A stretch of DNA of 64,000 nt. Origin: Penaeicola halotolerans (GTDB taxonomy: Bacteria; Bacteroidota; Bacteroidia; Cytophagales; Cyclobacteriaceae). The position numbers and the translations under genes were made by a program. Shown in pieces: positions 17,427 through 25,218 of the stretch. Each line of letters begins with the position of its first letter. The stretch's first letter is position 1. Below the pieces are notes generated by a model. It saw nothing but the letters and a program-made list of their open reading frames with translations, did not search any database and was not told the origin of the DNA. The stretch lies in contig NZ_JAEAGO010000001.1 in NCBI RefSeq assembly GCF_016464625.1, positions 248,001 through 312,000 on the forward strand, written 5' to 3'.

Positions 17427-18193
17427 ATTGGATAGATACGCATGCGCATATTTATGCGGAAAGTTTTCAAGCTGACCTAGATCAAGTATTACAAGAAGCT
17501 CGTGAGCTTGGAGTGTCTCGCATCTACATGCCCAATATAGATGTAGAGTCCATAGACCTCATGCTCGAAGTTGAGCAAAAATATTCAGAACAATGTATCG
17601 CCACCATGGGGCTTCATCCTTGTCATGTGGATAAGGATTTCGAAAAGCAACTGTACATCATGGAAGATTGGCTATCCAAAAGACCTTTTGTAGCAGTGGG
17701 AGAGATAGGGACAGACCTTTATTGGGACAAGACCTATTTTGAGCAACAAAAAGAGGCTTTTAATATTCAAGCCAATTGGGCTAAAAAATATCAAATACCC
17801 ATCATCATACACTGTAGAGAGTCAATCGATGAAAACATCGAGCTAGTAGCAGCATTGAAAGATGAAAGATTGACAGGAGTTTTTCATTGCTTCAGCGGTG
17901 ATTTAGACCAAGCCAAAAAGATAATTGACTTAGGTTTTATGCTAGGGATAGGAGGGGTAGCCACTTTTAAAAATGGGGGCTTGGATAAAGTCCTTACTCA
18001 TATAGATCCTAAGCATATCGTGTTGGAGACGGATAGTCCATATCTAGCACCTACGCCACATAGAGGTAAGCGAAATAGCCCCGCTTATATCCCACTGATT
18101 GCTAGGAGAGTTTCAGAACTGATGAGTATATCTGAAGAAGAAATAGCCAACATAACGACTCTAAATGCGCTGAGACTTTTTAAAGCCAAATAA
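17423..18193 (+). CDS. TatD-family metal-dependent hydrolase
   Basis: A 256-residue TIM-barrel metal hydrolase of the TatD family, known for DNase activity and D-aminoacyl-tRNA deacylation. The motifs are DTHAHIYAE (first HxH), GLHPCHV, VGEIGTDLYWD, IIHCRES, VFHCFSGD and ETDSPYLAP, so all metal ligands are in place. It overlaps the GT2 upstream by 4 bp and lies 3 bp before the asparaginase gene. The envelope operon may end here or include asparaginase. The cellular substrate cannot be told from sequence. Confidence 0.93.
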   Translation: MNWIDTHAHIYAESFQADLDQVLQEARELGVSRIYMPNIDVESIDLMLEVEQKYSEQCIATMGLHPCHVDKDFEKQLYIMEDWLSKRPFVAVGEIGTDLYWDKTYFEQQKEAFNIQANWAKKYQIPIIIHCRESIDENIELVAALKDERLTGVFHCFSGDLDQAKKIIDLGFMLGIGGVATFKNGGLDKVLTHIDPKHIVLETDSPYLAPTPHRGKRNSPAYIPLIARRVSELMSISEEEIANITTLNALRLFKAK

Positions 18194-18196
18194 GAT

Positions 18197-19273
18197 ATGA
18201 ACTATAAAATAGTACGCCTCAATACAGCCTCTACAAAAAATATAGAATCAACTATCTTGATCATCTATACTGGAGGCACCCTTGGGATGGCTTATGACCA
18301 TACAGGTGCGCTTGTACCTTTTAACTTTGGCCAGATTCTCGATAAGATTCCTGCGATTACAAGTTTAAATATTGCCATTACGGTGATATCTTTTCCAGAA
18401 CCTATTGATTCATCTAACATCAATATCCAACACTGGAAAGATATTGCATATATCATCTATGAAAATTACGATTCGTACGATGGCTTCTTGGTATTGCATG
18501 GGACAGATACGATGGCCTACAGTGCGTCAATGCTGAGCTATATATTAGAAGGGCTCAACAAGCCTGTCATCTTCACAGGGGCGCAGCTTCCGATCAGTGC
18601 GATGCGCTCTGATGCAAGAGAAAACCTGATGACGGCACTTGAAATCGCTACGGCTAAAGTAAATGGTGTACCCGTAGTACCAGAAGTGTGTATTTTCTTC
18701 AATCACATGCTTCTAAGAGGTAATCGCTCAAAAAAAGTGCAAAGCGTCCATTTTGACGCTTTCGAATCTGAAAACTATCCTGTCTTAGCAGAGGCTGGTA
18801 TCATCATCGATTACAATAAAAATGTGATCATGCCATACAAGCCAAGCAACCAGTTGCGATACAATAGTGCGATCGATACCAATGTAGTGATCTTAAAGCT
18901 TTTTCCAGGGATTTCTAAACATATGATCGAGAGCGTATTTAAGATAAACGGTTTAAGAGGAGTAGTACTAGAGACCTATGGTTCGGGCAATAGTCCAAGT
19001 GAAAAATGGTTTATAGAGACCTTAGAAGAAGCTATAGACAACGGGCTGATTATCTTCAATGTCTCTCAGTGCAATGGTGGTCGTGTGATCCAAGGACGGT
19101 ACGAAACTAGCCGTGACTTGCTGAGAATAGGCGTATTAAGTGGTGGGGACATCACCTCGGAGGCAGCAGTTACCAAGCTCATGTTTTTACTCGGTCAGGA
19201 AAAGGATCCAGAGGAAGTAAAGCGTAGACTTTCCATCCCGCTAGCAGGTGAGATGACAATGATTAAATCTTAA
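18197..19273 (+). CDS. ansA: Type I (cytoplasmic) L-asparaginase
   Basis: Hydrolyses asparagine to aspartate and ammonia. The 358-residue length and motifs are those of the bacterial type I enzyme: IIYTGGTLGM (catalytic T25), VLHGTDTMAYSASM (T103, D104), TGAQLPISAMRSDARENL and VLETYGSGNSP. No signal peptide is present, so it acts in the cytoplasm. It follows tatD by 3 bp. A short weak hairpin at 19289-19303 follows but is not a convincing terminator. Confidence 0.94.
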   Translation: MNYKIVRLNTASTKNIESTILIIYTGGTLGMAYDHTGALVPFNFGQILDKIPAITSLNIAITVISFPEPIDSSNINIQHWKDIAYIIYENYDSYDGFLVLHGTDTMAYSASMLSYILEGLNKPVIFTGAQLPISAMRSDARENLMTALEIATAKVNGVPVVPEVCIFFNHMLLRGNRSKKVQSVHFDAFESENYPVLAEAGIIIDYNKNVIMPYKPSNQLRYNSAIDTNVVILKLFPGISKHMIESVFKINGLRGVVLETYGSGNSPSEKWFIETLEEAIDNGLIIFNVSQCNGGRVIQGRYETSRDLLRIGVLSGGDITSEAAVTKLMFLLGQEKDPEEVKRRLSIPLAGEMTMIKS

Positions 19274-19386
19274 TCAATTTTGATAAATGGCTTGCTTTAA
19301 GCCTAGATTATTAATTTATTTGTTGCTTGTAAGAAAAGATAATCGTACGAAAAGCGTGCTATTTGCTTACTAAAATGTAATTGATA

Positions 19387-19474
19387 GGAGAGGTGTCCGA
19401 GTGGTTGAAGGAGCACGCCTGGAAAGTGTGTATACCTCTAAAGGGTATCGAGGGTTCGAATCCCTCTCTCTCCG
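19387..19474 (+). tRNA. tRNA-Ser (anticodon GGA)
   Basis: An 88-nt cloverleaf. The acceptor stem GGAGAGG pairs with TCTCTCC (one G-T pair). The anticodon loop is CTGGAAA with GGA anticodon on a CACGC/GTGTG stem. A long variable arm (TACC...GGTA) marks a class II tRNA, and the T-arm is GAGGG-TTCGAAT-CCCTC. The discriminator base is G, as required by seryl-tRNA synthetase. CCA is not encoded. The GGA anticodon reads UCC and UCU serine codons. It stands alone; the short ORF overlapping it is spurious. Confidence 0.97.
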
Positions 19475-19685
19475 CGACTGATATGAATTATACGGCTTGT
19501 GTGGTCATTTGTAGAGACCCTAAGCACTTATATATAATGAATGTTAGCAACAAAAAGCCAATCAAATGATGCAGTGTTTTCAACCCACTAAAAATTTAAT
19601 TGACCTTTTGTTTTAATATTAAATCTTTAATTTTATAAATTTAGAACTGTTTTAACCTTTATTAAAGTCTATTAAAAACTAAACT

Positions 19686-20516
19686 ATGAAAAAGTTAATT
19701 GCTTTATTCTTGCTTACAGGTGTATTGACATTTGCTATCGCACCTGCATCTATTTCAATGGCTCAAGAAGCTACTACAGAGGAAGCGGCTCAAGATACTT
19801 CAGCTACTGAAGAAGCAGCTCCAGTGGAAGAGACTGTATCTGAGCCTGTCCTTACAGACGATGAGTTTGTTGAGGAAGAAAAATCTTTCCACCAAGTAAT
19901 CAAAGAAAAGTTTATTGAAGGTGACTGGCAATTCATGTCTCCAGTATTGATCTGTTTGATCTTAGGTCTTGCAGTTGCTATTGAGAGAATCATCACTTTG
20001 AACCTTTCTACTACTAACACAAAGAAGCTTTTAGCTAAAGTAGAAGATGCGCTAGCATCAGGTGGTGTAGAAGCAGCTAAAGATGTAACTAAAAACACTA
20101 AAGGCCCTGTAGCTTCTATCTTTACACAAGGTCTAATGAGATACTCTGAAGGTATAGACATGGTAGAGAAGTCTATCATTTCTTACGGTTCGGTAGAAAT
20201 GGGTAGATTAGAAAAAGGTCTTGTTTGGATCTCTCTTTTCATTTCTCTTGCTCCGATGCTTGGTTTCATGGGTACGGTAATCGGTATGATCGGTGCATTC
20301 GATGCGATCGAAGCAGCTGGTGATATCTCTCCTTCACTCGTAGCAGGTGGTATCAAAATCGCCCTTTTGACTACAGTAGCGGGTCTTATCGTAGCGATCA
20401 TCCTTCAATTGTTCTACAACTATTGCGTTTCTAAAATCGATTCTCTAGTAAACAACATGGAAGACGCTTCTATATCTCTAGTAGATATTCTAGTTAAGCA
20501 CAAGCTTACTAAGTAA
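19686..20516 (+). CDS. exbB: MotA/TolQ/ExbB proton channel protein
   Basis: A 276-residue ExbB/TolQ-type inner-membrane channel subunit that uses the proton motive force to energise TonB or a similar device. It has a cleavable-looking signal peptide (first 26 residues, ending ...ISMAQE), then an acidic Glu/Ala-rich segment (27-65), then three membrane helices at about 90-108, 178-200 and 222-245. The conserved cytoplasmic loop follows (EMGRLEKGLVWISLF, APMLGFMGTVIGMIGAFD). It heads a plus-strand cassette with a small membrane protein and two ExbD proteins. The N-terminal signal and acidic stretch are common in Bacteroidota ExbB. The substrate system (TonB or Tol) cannot be told from this alone. 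Confidence 0.92.
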   Translation: MKKLIALFLLTGVLTFAIAPASISMAQEATTEEAAQDTSATEEAAPVEETVSEPVLTDDEFVEEEKSFHQVIKEKFIEGDWQFMSPVLICLILGLAVAIERIITLNLSTTNTKKLLAKVEDALASGGVEAAKDVTKNTKGPVASIFTQGLMRYSEGIDMVEKSIISYGSVEMGRLEKGLVWISLFISLAPMLGFMGTVIGMIGAFDAIEAAGDISPSLVAGGIKIALLTTVAGLIVAIILQLFYNYCVSKIDSLVNNMEDASISLVDILVKHKLTK

Positions 20517-20548
20517 TTCCAATTGTTTCACTTTAAAATCAATTTGAT

Positions 20549-20881
20549 ATGAATGTAGATTCAGCAGTAGATATCATGTTATGGGTTGCTTACATCCTTA
20601 CAGGTTTAGCGATTATAGGAGCCATAGTAGGACCTTTGATCAGCTCGTTTAGCGATCCTAAGAGTTTGTTAAAATCAGGTTTGGGTATTGGAGTATTAGT
20701 AGTATTGTTTCTAATATCTTTCTCACTCTCTGGTAACGAAGTGACACCACTTTATGAGAAATTCAACATTGACGCTGGCTTATCACAAACGATAGGTGGC
20801 GTATTGACAATGGTTTATCTTTTATTTGGTATTGCAGTCGTTTCAATAGTTGTAACAGAAGTAAGTAAAATCGTAAAATAA
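20549..20881 (+). CDS. Small conserved-type membrane protein within exbB-exbD cassette
   Basis: A 110-residue ORF I do not recognise by name. It has three hydrophobic segments at about 11-30, 43-61 and 83-104, with a short extracellular or periplasmic loop (GNEVTPLYEKFN) between the last two. It has no catalytic motif. It lies 32 bp behind exbB and ends one base into the exbD start, so it is certainly part of the cassette. I infer that it is a structural or assembly partner of the ExbBD proton channel. I believe similar small proteins sit here in other Cytophagales, but I have not checked. Confidence 0.75.
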   Translation: MNVDSAVDIMLWVAYILTGLAIIGAIVGPLISSFSDPKSLLKSGLGIGVLVVLFLISFSLSGNEVTPLYEKFNIDAGLSQTIGGVLTMVYLLFGIAVVSIVVTEVSKIVK

Positions 20882-21516
20882 TGGCAAAAGGTAAAAATAG
20901 AATGAGCGCAGAAGTGAATGCCGGCTCTATGGCTGACATTGCATTCCTGTTGCTGATATTCTTCCTAGTGACAACTACGATAGCCTCTGATAAGGGTATC
21001 ACGATGTTGCTACCGCCTAAGCCGGACGAAAATACTCCTCCACCAGAAGTTGACAAAAACGCGAGAAATATCTTCAAAGTGCAGATCAACTCAGCGGATC
21101 AACTGCTTGTCGAAGACGAGCCTCTGGAGGACGTGGAAGAAATCAGTGTAATGGCTAAAGAGTTCATATTAAACTTCGGTAGACCAGATGAAGCTAATCA
21201 AGCATTGTTCAACAGTTTGCCTGCTTCTCTAAGAGCGCAAGCACTCCGTGCGGACAACTCCTCAGATCACCCAGGTGAAGCGGTAGTATCTTTCAAGACG
21301 GATAGAGGTACAAGCTATGAGCTATATCTCCAAGTACTTGATGAGATCAAAAAGGCTTACTTTGAGATCTATGGAGAGCGTGTAGGCTTGTCAGCTGATG
21401 AGTACAGAGCGCTTAGCACTAGAAATCCAGGTGAAAGGGAATTAATAGATAGAGGTAAGGAAAATATTCCTATGAACATCTCTATCGCTGAACCATCAAA
21501 AGCGGGAGGTAACTAA
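20881..21516 (+). CDS. exbD: ExbD/TolR-type biopolymer transport protein (long)
   Basis: A 211-residue ExbD/TolR protein with a short cytoplasmic start, one membrane helix (about 19-38) carrying the essential aspartate in GSMADIAFLLLIFFL, and a periplasmic domain longer than usual, with an inserted segment (about 85-170) rich in charged residues. It partners with ExbB to convert proton flow into movement of TonB. It overlaps the preceding gene by one base and the second exbD by one base (ATAATGG- and TAATG-type junctions), so all are co-translated. Confidence 0.92.
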   Translation: MAKGKNRMSAEVNAGSMADIAFLLLIFFLVTTTIASDKGITMLLPPKPDENTPPPEVDKNARNIFKVQINSADQLLVEDEPLEDVEEISVMAKEFILNFGRPDEANQALFNSLPASLRAQALRADNSSDHPGEAVVSFKTDRGTSYELYLQVLDEIKKAYFEIYGERVGLSADEYRALSTRNPGERELIDRGKENIPMNISIAEPSKAGGN

Positions 21517-21977
21517 TGTCAAAGTTTAAGAAAAAAACCGGAACAAGTCAGGACATCCCAACTTCAGCACTTCCTGATATCATTTTCATGCTTTTGTTCT
21601 TTTTCATGGTGACTACCGTGTTGAGAGAGACAGATTTGCTAGTAGAGCAGAAAATCCCTGCGGCTACGCAACTTCAAAAGCTTGAAAAGAAGTCACTAGT
21701 GAGTTATCTGTACATAGGTAAGCCTAAAAATGCAGCACTTTATGGTACTGAACCTAGAATCCAAGCCAATGATGCGATCATCTCTGTAGATGATATCTTC
21801 AGATGGGTAACGGAAGAGAAAGATAAATTGTCTGAAATTGAAAGAGATCAGATCACTATTTCTCTAAAGGTAGACCAAGAAGTGAAAATGGGTCCTATCA
21901 CGGATGTTCAGATGGAGCTAAGAGAAGCTAATGCAAGAAAAGTACTCTATGCATCTATCAAGAAAGTAGATTTGTAA
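21516..21977 (+). CDS. exbD: Second ExbD/TolR-type protein (short)
   Basis: A 153-residue ExbD/TolR paralogue. The membrane helix (about 19-40, ALPDIIFMLLFFFMVTT) contains the conserved proton-relay aspartate, and the rest is a periplasmic domain. It is clearly different from the preceding ExbD, so it is a distinct paralogue and not a tandem copy. Bacteroidota commonly have two ExbD-type proteins with one ExbB, perhaps forming a heterodimer inside the channel. It is followed by a terminator hairpin only a few bases before the next gene. Confidence 0.93.
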   Translation: MSKFKKKTGTSQDIPTSALPDIIFMLLFFFMVTTVLRETDLLVEQKIPAATQLQKLEKKSLVSYLYIGKPKNAALYGTEPRIQANDAIISVDDIFRWVTEEKDKLSEIERDQITISLKVDQEVKMGPITDVQMELREANARKVLYASIKKVDL

Positions 21978-21996
21978 TTAACTATTCATGGTATAT

Positions 21997-22026
21997 AAAA
22001 GTCATTCCTTTATTGGGATGACTTTT
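21997..22026 (+). terminator. Terminator after exbD, abutting the next gene
   Basis: AAAAGTCATTCC pairs with GGGATGACTTTT (one G-T pair) around a TTTATT loop, followed by a T-tract to 22030. The tract ends about 8 bp before the ATG at 22038, leaving no room for a promoter between. Confidence 0.75.
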
Positions 22027-22037
22027 TTTTTGAAAAA

Positions 22038-23342
22038 ATGGAAATCAAACTGAACGACAAGCGAATCACTAATGCTTGGTGCATGTATGACTGGGCTAAC
22101 TCTGTTTACTCCCTAGTCATCACCTCTTCGATTTTTCCTGTTTATTACAACAGTGTCACCAAAGGACTTAAGGAAAATGATCAAGTAGATTTCTTTGGGT
22201 TTGAGATAGTGAATACAGTCTTGTATTCATACTCTATCTCTTTTTCCTTTCTACTGATTGCTTTTATTTCACCGTTATTATCTGGTATAGCAGATTATGG
22301 AGGATTGAAGAAGAAGTTTATGAAGTTCTTTGCCTACTTGGGAGGAGTGTCTTGTATTGGTTTGTTTTGGTTTGATGCAGATCATATAGAGTGGGGCATA
22401 CTTTGTAGTGTTCTAGCCAGTATGGGATATGCAGGGAGTATCGTTTTTTACAATGCTTTTCTGCCAGAAATCGCTACACCTGATAGGTATGATTTCTTAA
22501 GTGCCAAAGGTTTTGCTTTAGGTTATATCGGCTCTGTGATTTTGATGGTTTTTAATTTAGCCACTATTCAGATGCCAGAGCTTTTCTTTTTAGCAGATGG
22601 CGGTCAAGCTGCTCGCCTATCTTTTTTACTGGTAGGTCTTTGGTGGATAGGTTTTGCTCAGATTACCTTTAATCGCTTGCCTGAAAATATCTATGGCAAG
22701 AAGGTCAGTGGTAAAATCTTACTCAAAGGATATCAGGAAATACAAAAGGTTTTCAGACAAGTCATTCAAATGCGCGTCATCAAATACTTTCTTTTGGCTT
22801 TCTTTTTCTACTCTATGGGAGTACAGACTACCATGTATTTGGCGGCAACTTTTGGAGACAAGGAGCTTCAGATGCCTGGAGATCAGTTAATTTTAACGAT
22901 TCTGATTATACAGATAGTTGCTATTGGAGGTAGTTATCTATTTGCTTGGATCTCCAAAAGGTACGGCAATAAGCGTTCATTGATCAGTATGGTGCTGATC
23001 TGGATAGGTATCTGTATTGCAGCTTATTTTGTCTACACCAATTACCAGTTTTATGCTTTGGCTTTTGTCGTAGGTTCGGTGATGGGAGGAATCCAGTCAC
23101 AGTCTAGGTCTGCTTTCTCTAAGCTCATACCAAGTGAGACCACAGACCATGCTTCTTATTTCAGTTTCTATGATGTGACAGAAAAAATGGCCATCGTATT
23201 GGGTACACTTTCTTACGGACTCATTGAGCAGTTGACTGGAGACATGCGCAATAGCGTACTAGCTTTAGCTTTATTCTTTGTGATTGGCCTGTTGCTCTTA
23301 TCTGTCGTGAGGACAAAAGCAGTTACCGTGGGTCAAACGTAA
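22038..23342 (+). CDS. MFS transporter of the UMF1/Atg22-like type
   Basis: A 434-residue polytopic transporter with about twelve membrane helices. The signature MYDWANSVYSLVI (about 14-26) is typical of the UMF1 branch of the major facilitator superfamily (Atg22-like, related to yeast vacuolar amino-acid exporters). It also carries RYDFLSAKGFALGYIGS and GGIQSQSRSAFSKLIP. The direction and substrate are not known in bacteria; amino-acid efflux is a guess. The start lies immediately behind the exbD terminator, so its transcript must read through that hairpin or start inside it. Confidence 0.88.
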   Translation: MEIKLNDKRITNAWCMYDWANSVYSLVITSSIFPVYYNSVTKGLKENDQVDFFGFEIVNTVLYSYSISFSFLLIAFISPLLSGIADYGGLKKKFMKFFAYLGGVSCIGLFWFDADHIEWGILCSVLASMGYAGSIVFYNAFLPEIATPDRYDFLSAKGFALGYIGSVILMVFNLATIQMPELFFLADGGQAARLSFLLVGLWWIGFAQITFNRLPENIYGKKVSGKILLKGYQEIQKVFRQVIQMRVIKYFLLAFFFYSMGVQTTMYLAATFGDKELQMPGDQLILTILIIQIVAIGGSYLFAWISKRYGNKRSLISMVLIWIGICIAAYFVYTNYQFYALAFVVGSVMGGIQSQSRSAFSKLIPSETTDHASYFSFYDVTEKMAIVLGTLSYGLIEQLTGDMRNSVLALALFFVIGLLLLSVVRTKAVTVGQT

Positions 23343-23428
23343 TTTTTATTGTTAAAATTTATTAAAGTGCACAATTTGGCTTGTGATTTGCCAATAATCT
23401 TTTCGTAATTGAATGATTATTTGGTGAT

Positions 23429-23791
23429 ATGAAAACAGGTGTACTTATAGCTTTATTTTTGTTAGGAAGTGTTTTGATGGCTTCTGCTCAAGCTGTCTCT
23501 CAAAAGACAGGATTCATCAATGAATCAGGTCTCTCTGAAAGGGTGATTTCCGTGGATCTTTTCCCAAACCCTGCAACTGATTTTCTCAATATCAAAGTGA
23601 ATCAAGGTAAGCTTGACTTAGCCAAGGTAGAAGTCTTTAGTATCATCGGCAATAAATTATCCCTACCAGTGACTAATCTATCAGATAAGATCGTAGTAGA
23701 CGTGCGAGACTTAGCTTCAGGCATTTATGTCGTAGTACTGAGCGGTCATGAACCTCAGTCTAGAAAAACGATTCGTTTTTACAAAAAATGA
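23429..23791 (+). CDS. Short exported protein consisting mainly of a type IX secretion C-terminal sorting domain
   Basis: A 120-residue protein with a signal peptide (LIALFLLGSVLMASAQA, cleavage near residue 21). A short spacer is followed by a type A sorting domain of about 80 residues: LFPNPATDFLNIKV, a central VEVFSIIGNKL, VVDVRDLASGIYVV and a final basic KTIRFYKK. This domain normally directs cargo through the type IX system and is attached to the cell surface. Here almost no cargo is present, which is unusual. It may be a surface decoy or adaptor, or a truncated gene whose cargo is lost. The start at 23429 has ordinary context. Confidence 0.8.
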   Translation: MKTGVLIALFLLGSVLMASAQAVSQKTGFINESGLSERVISVDLFPNPATDFLNIKVNQGKLDLAKVEVFSIIGNKLSLPVTNLSDKIVVDVRDLASGIYVVVLSGHEPQSRKTIRFYKK

Positions 23792-23903
23792 TTAATTCTA
23801 TATAATATTCTAAATTCACATAAGATTCATAAACCAATCTCTCAGAGATCGTGTTTGACTAATTGGCTACTCTAAAAGTGGTCATTTTTATTTTGATTAA
23901 TTG

Positions 23904-25160
23904 ATGAAAAAAGAGCAAATACTTTTATTTATTCTAGCAGCCATTCAGTTCGCTCATATCGTAGACTTCATGATCATGATGCCGCTCGGACCTCAGCTCA
24001 TGAGACTATTTGAGATCAATCCGAGTCAGTTTGGGATGCTGGTTTCTTCTTATACTTTCAGTGCTGGTATCTTTGGTTTTGCAGGCGCTTTTTTCATTGA
24101 CAAGTTTGATCGAAAAACGCTTTTACTCTATACTTTCCTAGGCTTTACTTTAGGGACTTTTGCTTGTGCTTTTGCCCCTAACTATGTGCTATTATTATCA
24201 GCAAGGATATTTACAGGAGCATTTGGAGGAGTATTAGGAGCATTAGTTTTGTCTATCGTAGGAGATGCGATCCCACATGAGAGAAGGGGTAGAGCCATGG
24301 GCATCGTGATGGCTTCCTTTTCAGTGGCCTCGGTATTTGGAGTACCTTTTAGTCTTTATATAGCGAGCGTGTGGACATGGCATGCGCCTTTTATTTTCTT
24401 AGGAGCCATTGGAGTAGTAATCTCTATATTTATCTGGCTATATATCCCTTCCATGAGAGCGCATATGAGGGATAAGTCTGAGGCGAGACCACATCCGCTA
24501 CAGGTACTCAAAAATGTTCGCGACAACAAAAATCAACAATGGGCACTACTTTTCACTGTACTGATCATGCTGAGTCAGTTTTCGATCATACCATTTCTCA
24601 GTCCTTACATGGTTGCTAATGTAGGTTTCAGTGAAATGCAGCTTAGTTATATTTACATGTTTGGGGGCTTGGCCACGATATTCACTTCTCCATGGGTAGG
24701 TAAGCTAGCGGATAAATATGGTAAGATGAAAATCTTCACCATATTCATGATTCTCAATGCCATACCGATAATAGTGATCACACATATGGGTATTACACCA
24801 TTGATTTATGCCCTCTTGATCAGTACCTTTTTCTTTGTGACATCCAATGGCAGGATGATCCCATCTATGGCATTGATCACCAGTGCGGTAAAGCCTAAAA
24901 ATAGGGGCGGATTTATGAGTATCAATTCCTCAGTACAGCAGTTGGCCTCAGGTTTAGCTTCTTTCATTGCAGGATTGATCATTGTAGAAAGTACCTCTGG
25001 CGAGTTGATTAATTACAACCTTATTGGCTATGGTTCTATCGTACTTTTGGTGATTAGTTTGTTTGTCGTTCGCAAGCTGCAAGTAGTAGATGAAGAAGCT
25101 ATAGTAGATCTCAATCAAGAAGTACCAAGTCAAAATACTGCTTTAGAAAAAAGCATTTAG
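23904..25160 (+). CDS. MFS transporter (drug/sugar efflux type)
   Basis: A 418-residue major facilitator protein with twelve predicted helices. It shows the loop 2-3 motif (GFAGAFFIDKFDRKTLLL, a form of G-x-x-x-D-R-x-G-R) and the central R-RGRAMGIVMASFS-V. This resembles DHA1-type efflux pumps (AraJ/Ydh-like). It probably exports small molecules; the substrate is unknown. I start at the ATG at 23904; an upstream in-frame TTG adds one residue. It ends 14 bp before a strong bidirectional terminator. Confidence 0.9.
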   Translation: MKKEQILLFILAAIQFAHIVDFMIMMPLGPQLMRLFEINPSQFGMLVSSYTFSAGIFGFAGAFFIDKFDRKTLLLYTFLGFTLGTFACAFAPNYVLLLSARIFTGAFGGVLGALVLSIVGDAIPHERRGRAMGIVMASFSVASVFGVPFSLYIASVWTWHAPFIFLGAIGVVISIFIWLYIPSMRAHMRDKSEARPHPLQVLKNVRDNKNQQWALLFTVLIMLSQFSIIPFLSPYMVANVGFSEMQLSYIYMFGGLATIFTSPWVGKLADKYGKMKIFTIFMILNAIPIIVITHMGITPLIYALLISTFFFVTSNGRMIPSMALITSAVKPKNRGGFMSINSSVQQLASGLASFIAGLIIVESTSGELINYNLIGYGSIVLLVISLFVVRKLQVVDEEAIVDLNQEVPSQNTALEKSI

Positions 25161-25173
25161 ATAGAGTTCCACA

Positions 25174-25207
25174 AAAAAAGCTAGCAGATTGAATTGCTAG
25201 CTTTTTT
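25174..25207. terminator. Bidirectional terminator between MFS gene and asnS
   Basis: AAAAAAGCTAGCA (25174-25186) pairs perfectly with TGCTAGCTTTTTT (25195-25207) around an eight-base loop, with runs of A and T at both ends. It lies between two convergent stops. Confidence 0.9.
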
Positions 25208-25218
25208 GTTTAATGCTT

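Noticed and set aside
19289-19303. Short GGCTT/AAGCC hairpin after asparaginase
   Set aside because: Only 5 bp of stem and no clear T-run; too weak for a terminator.
19381-19569. 62-aa ORF over the tRNA-Ser
   Set aside because: Its first part is the tRNA itself; no protein family is seen.
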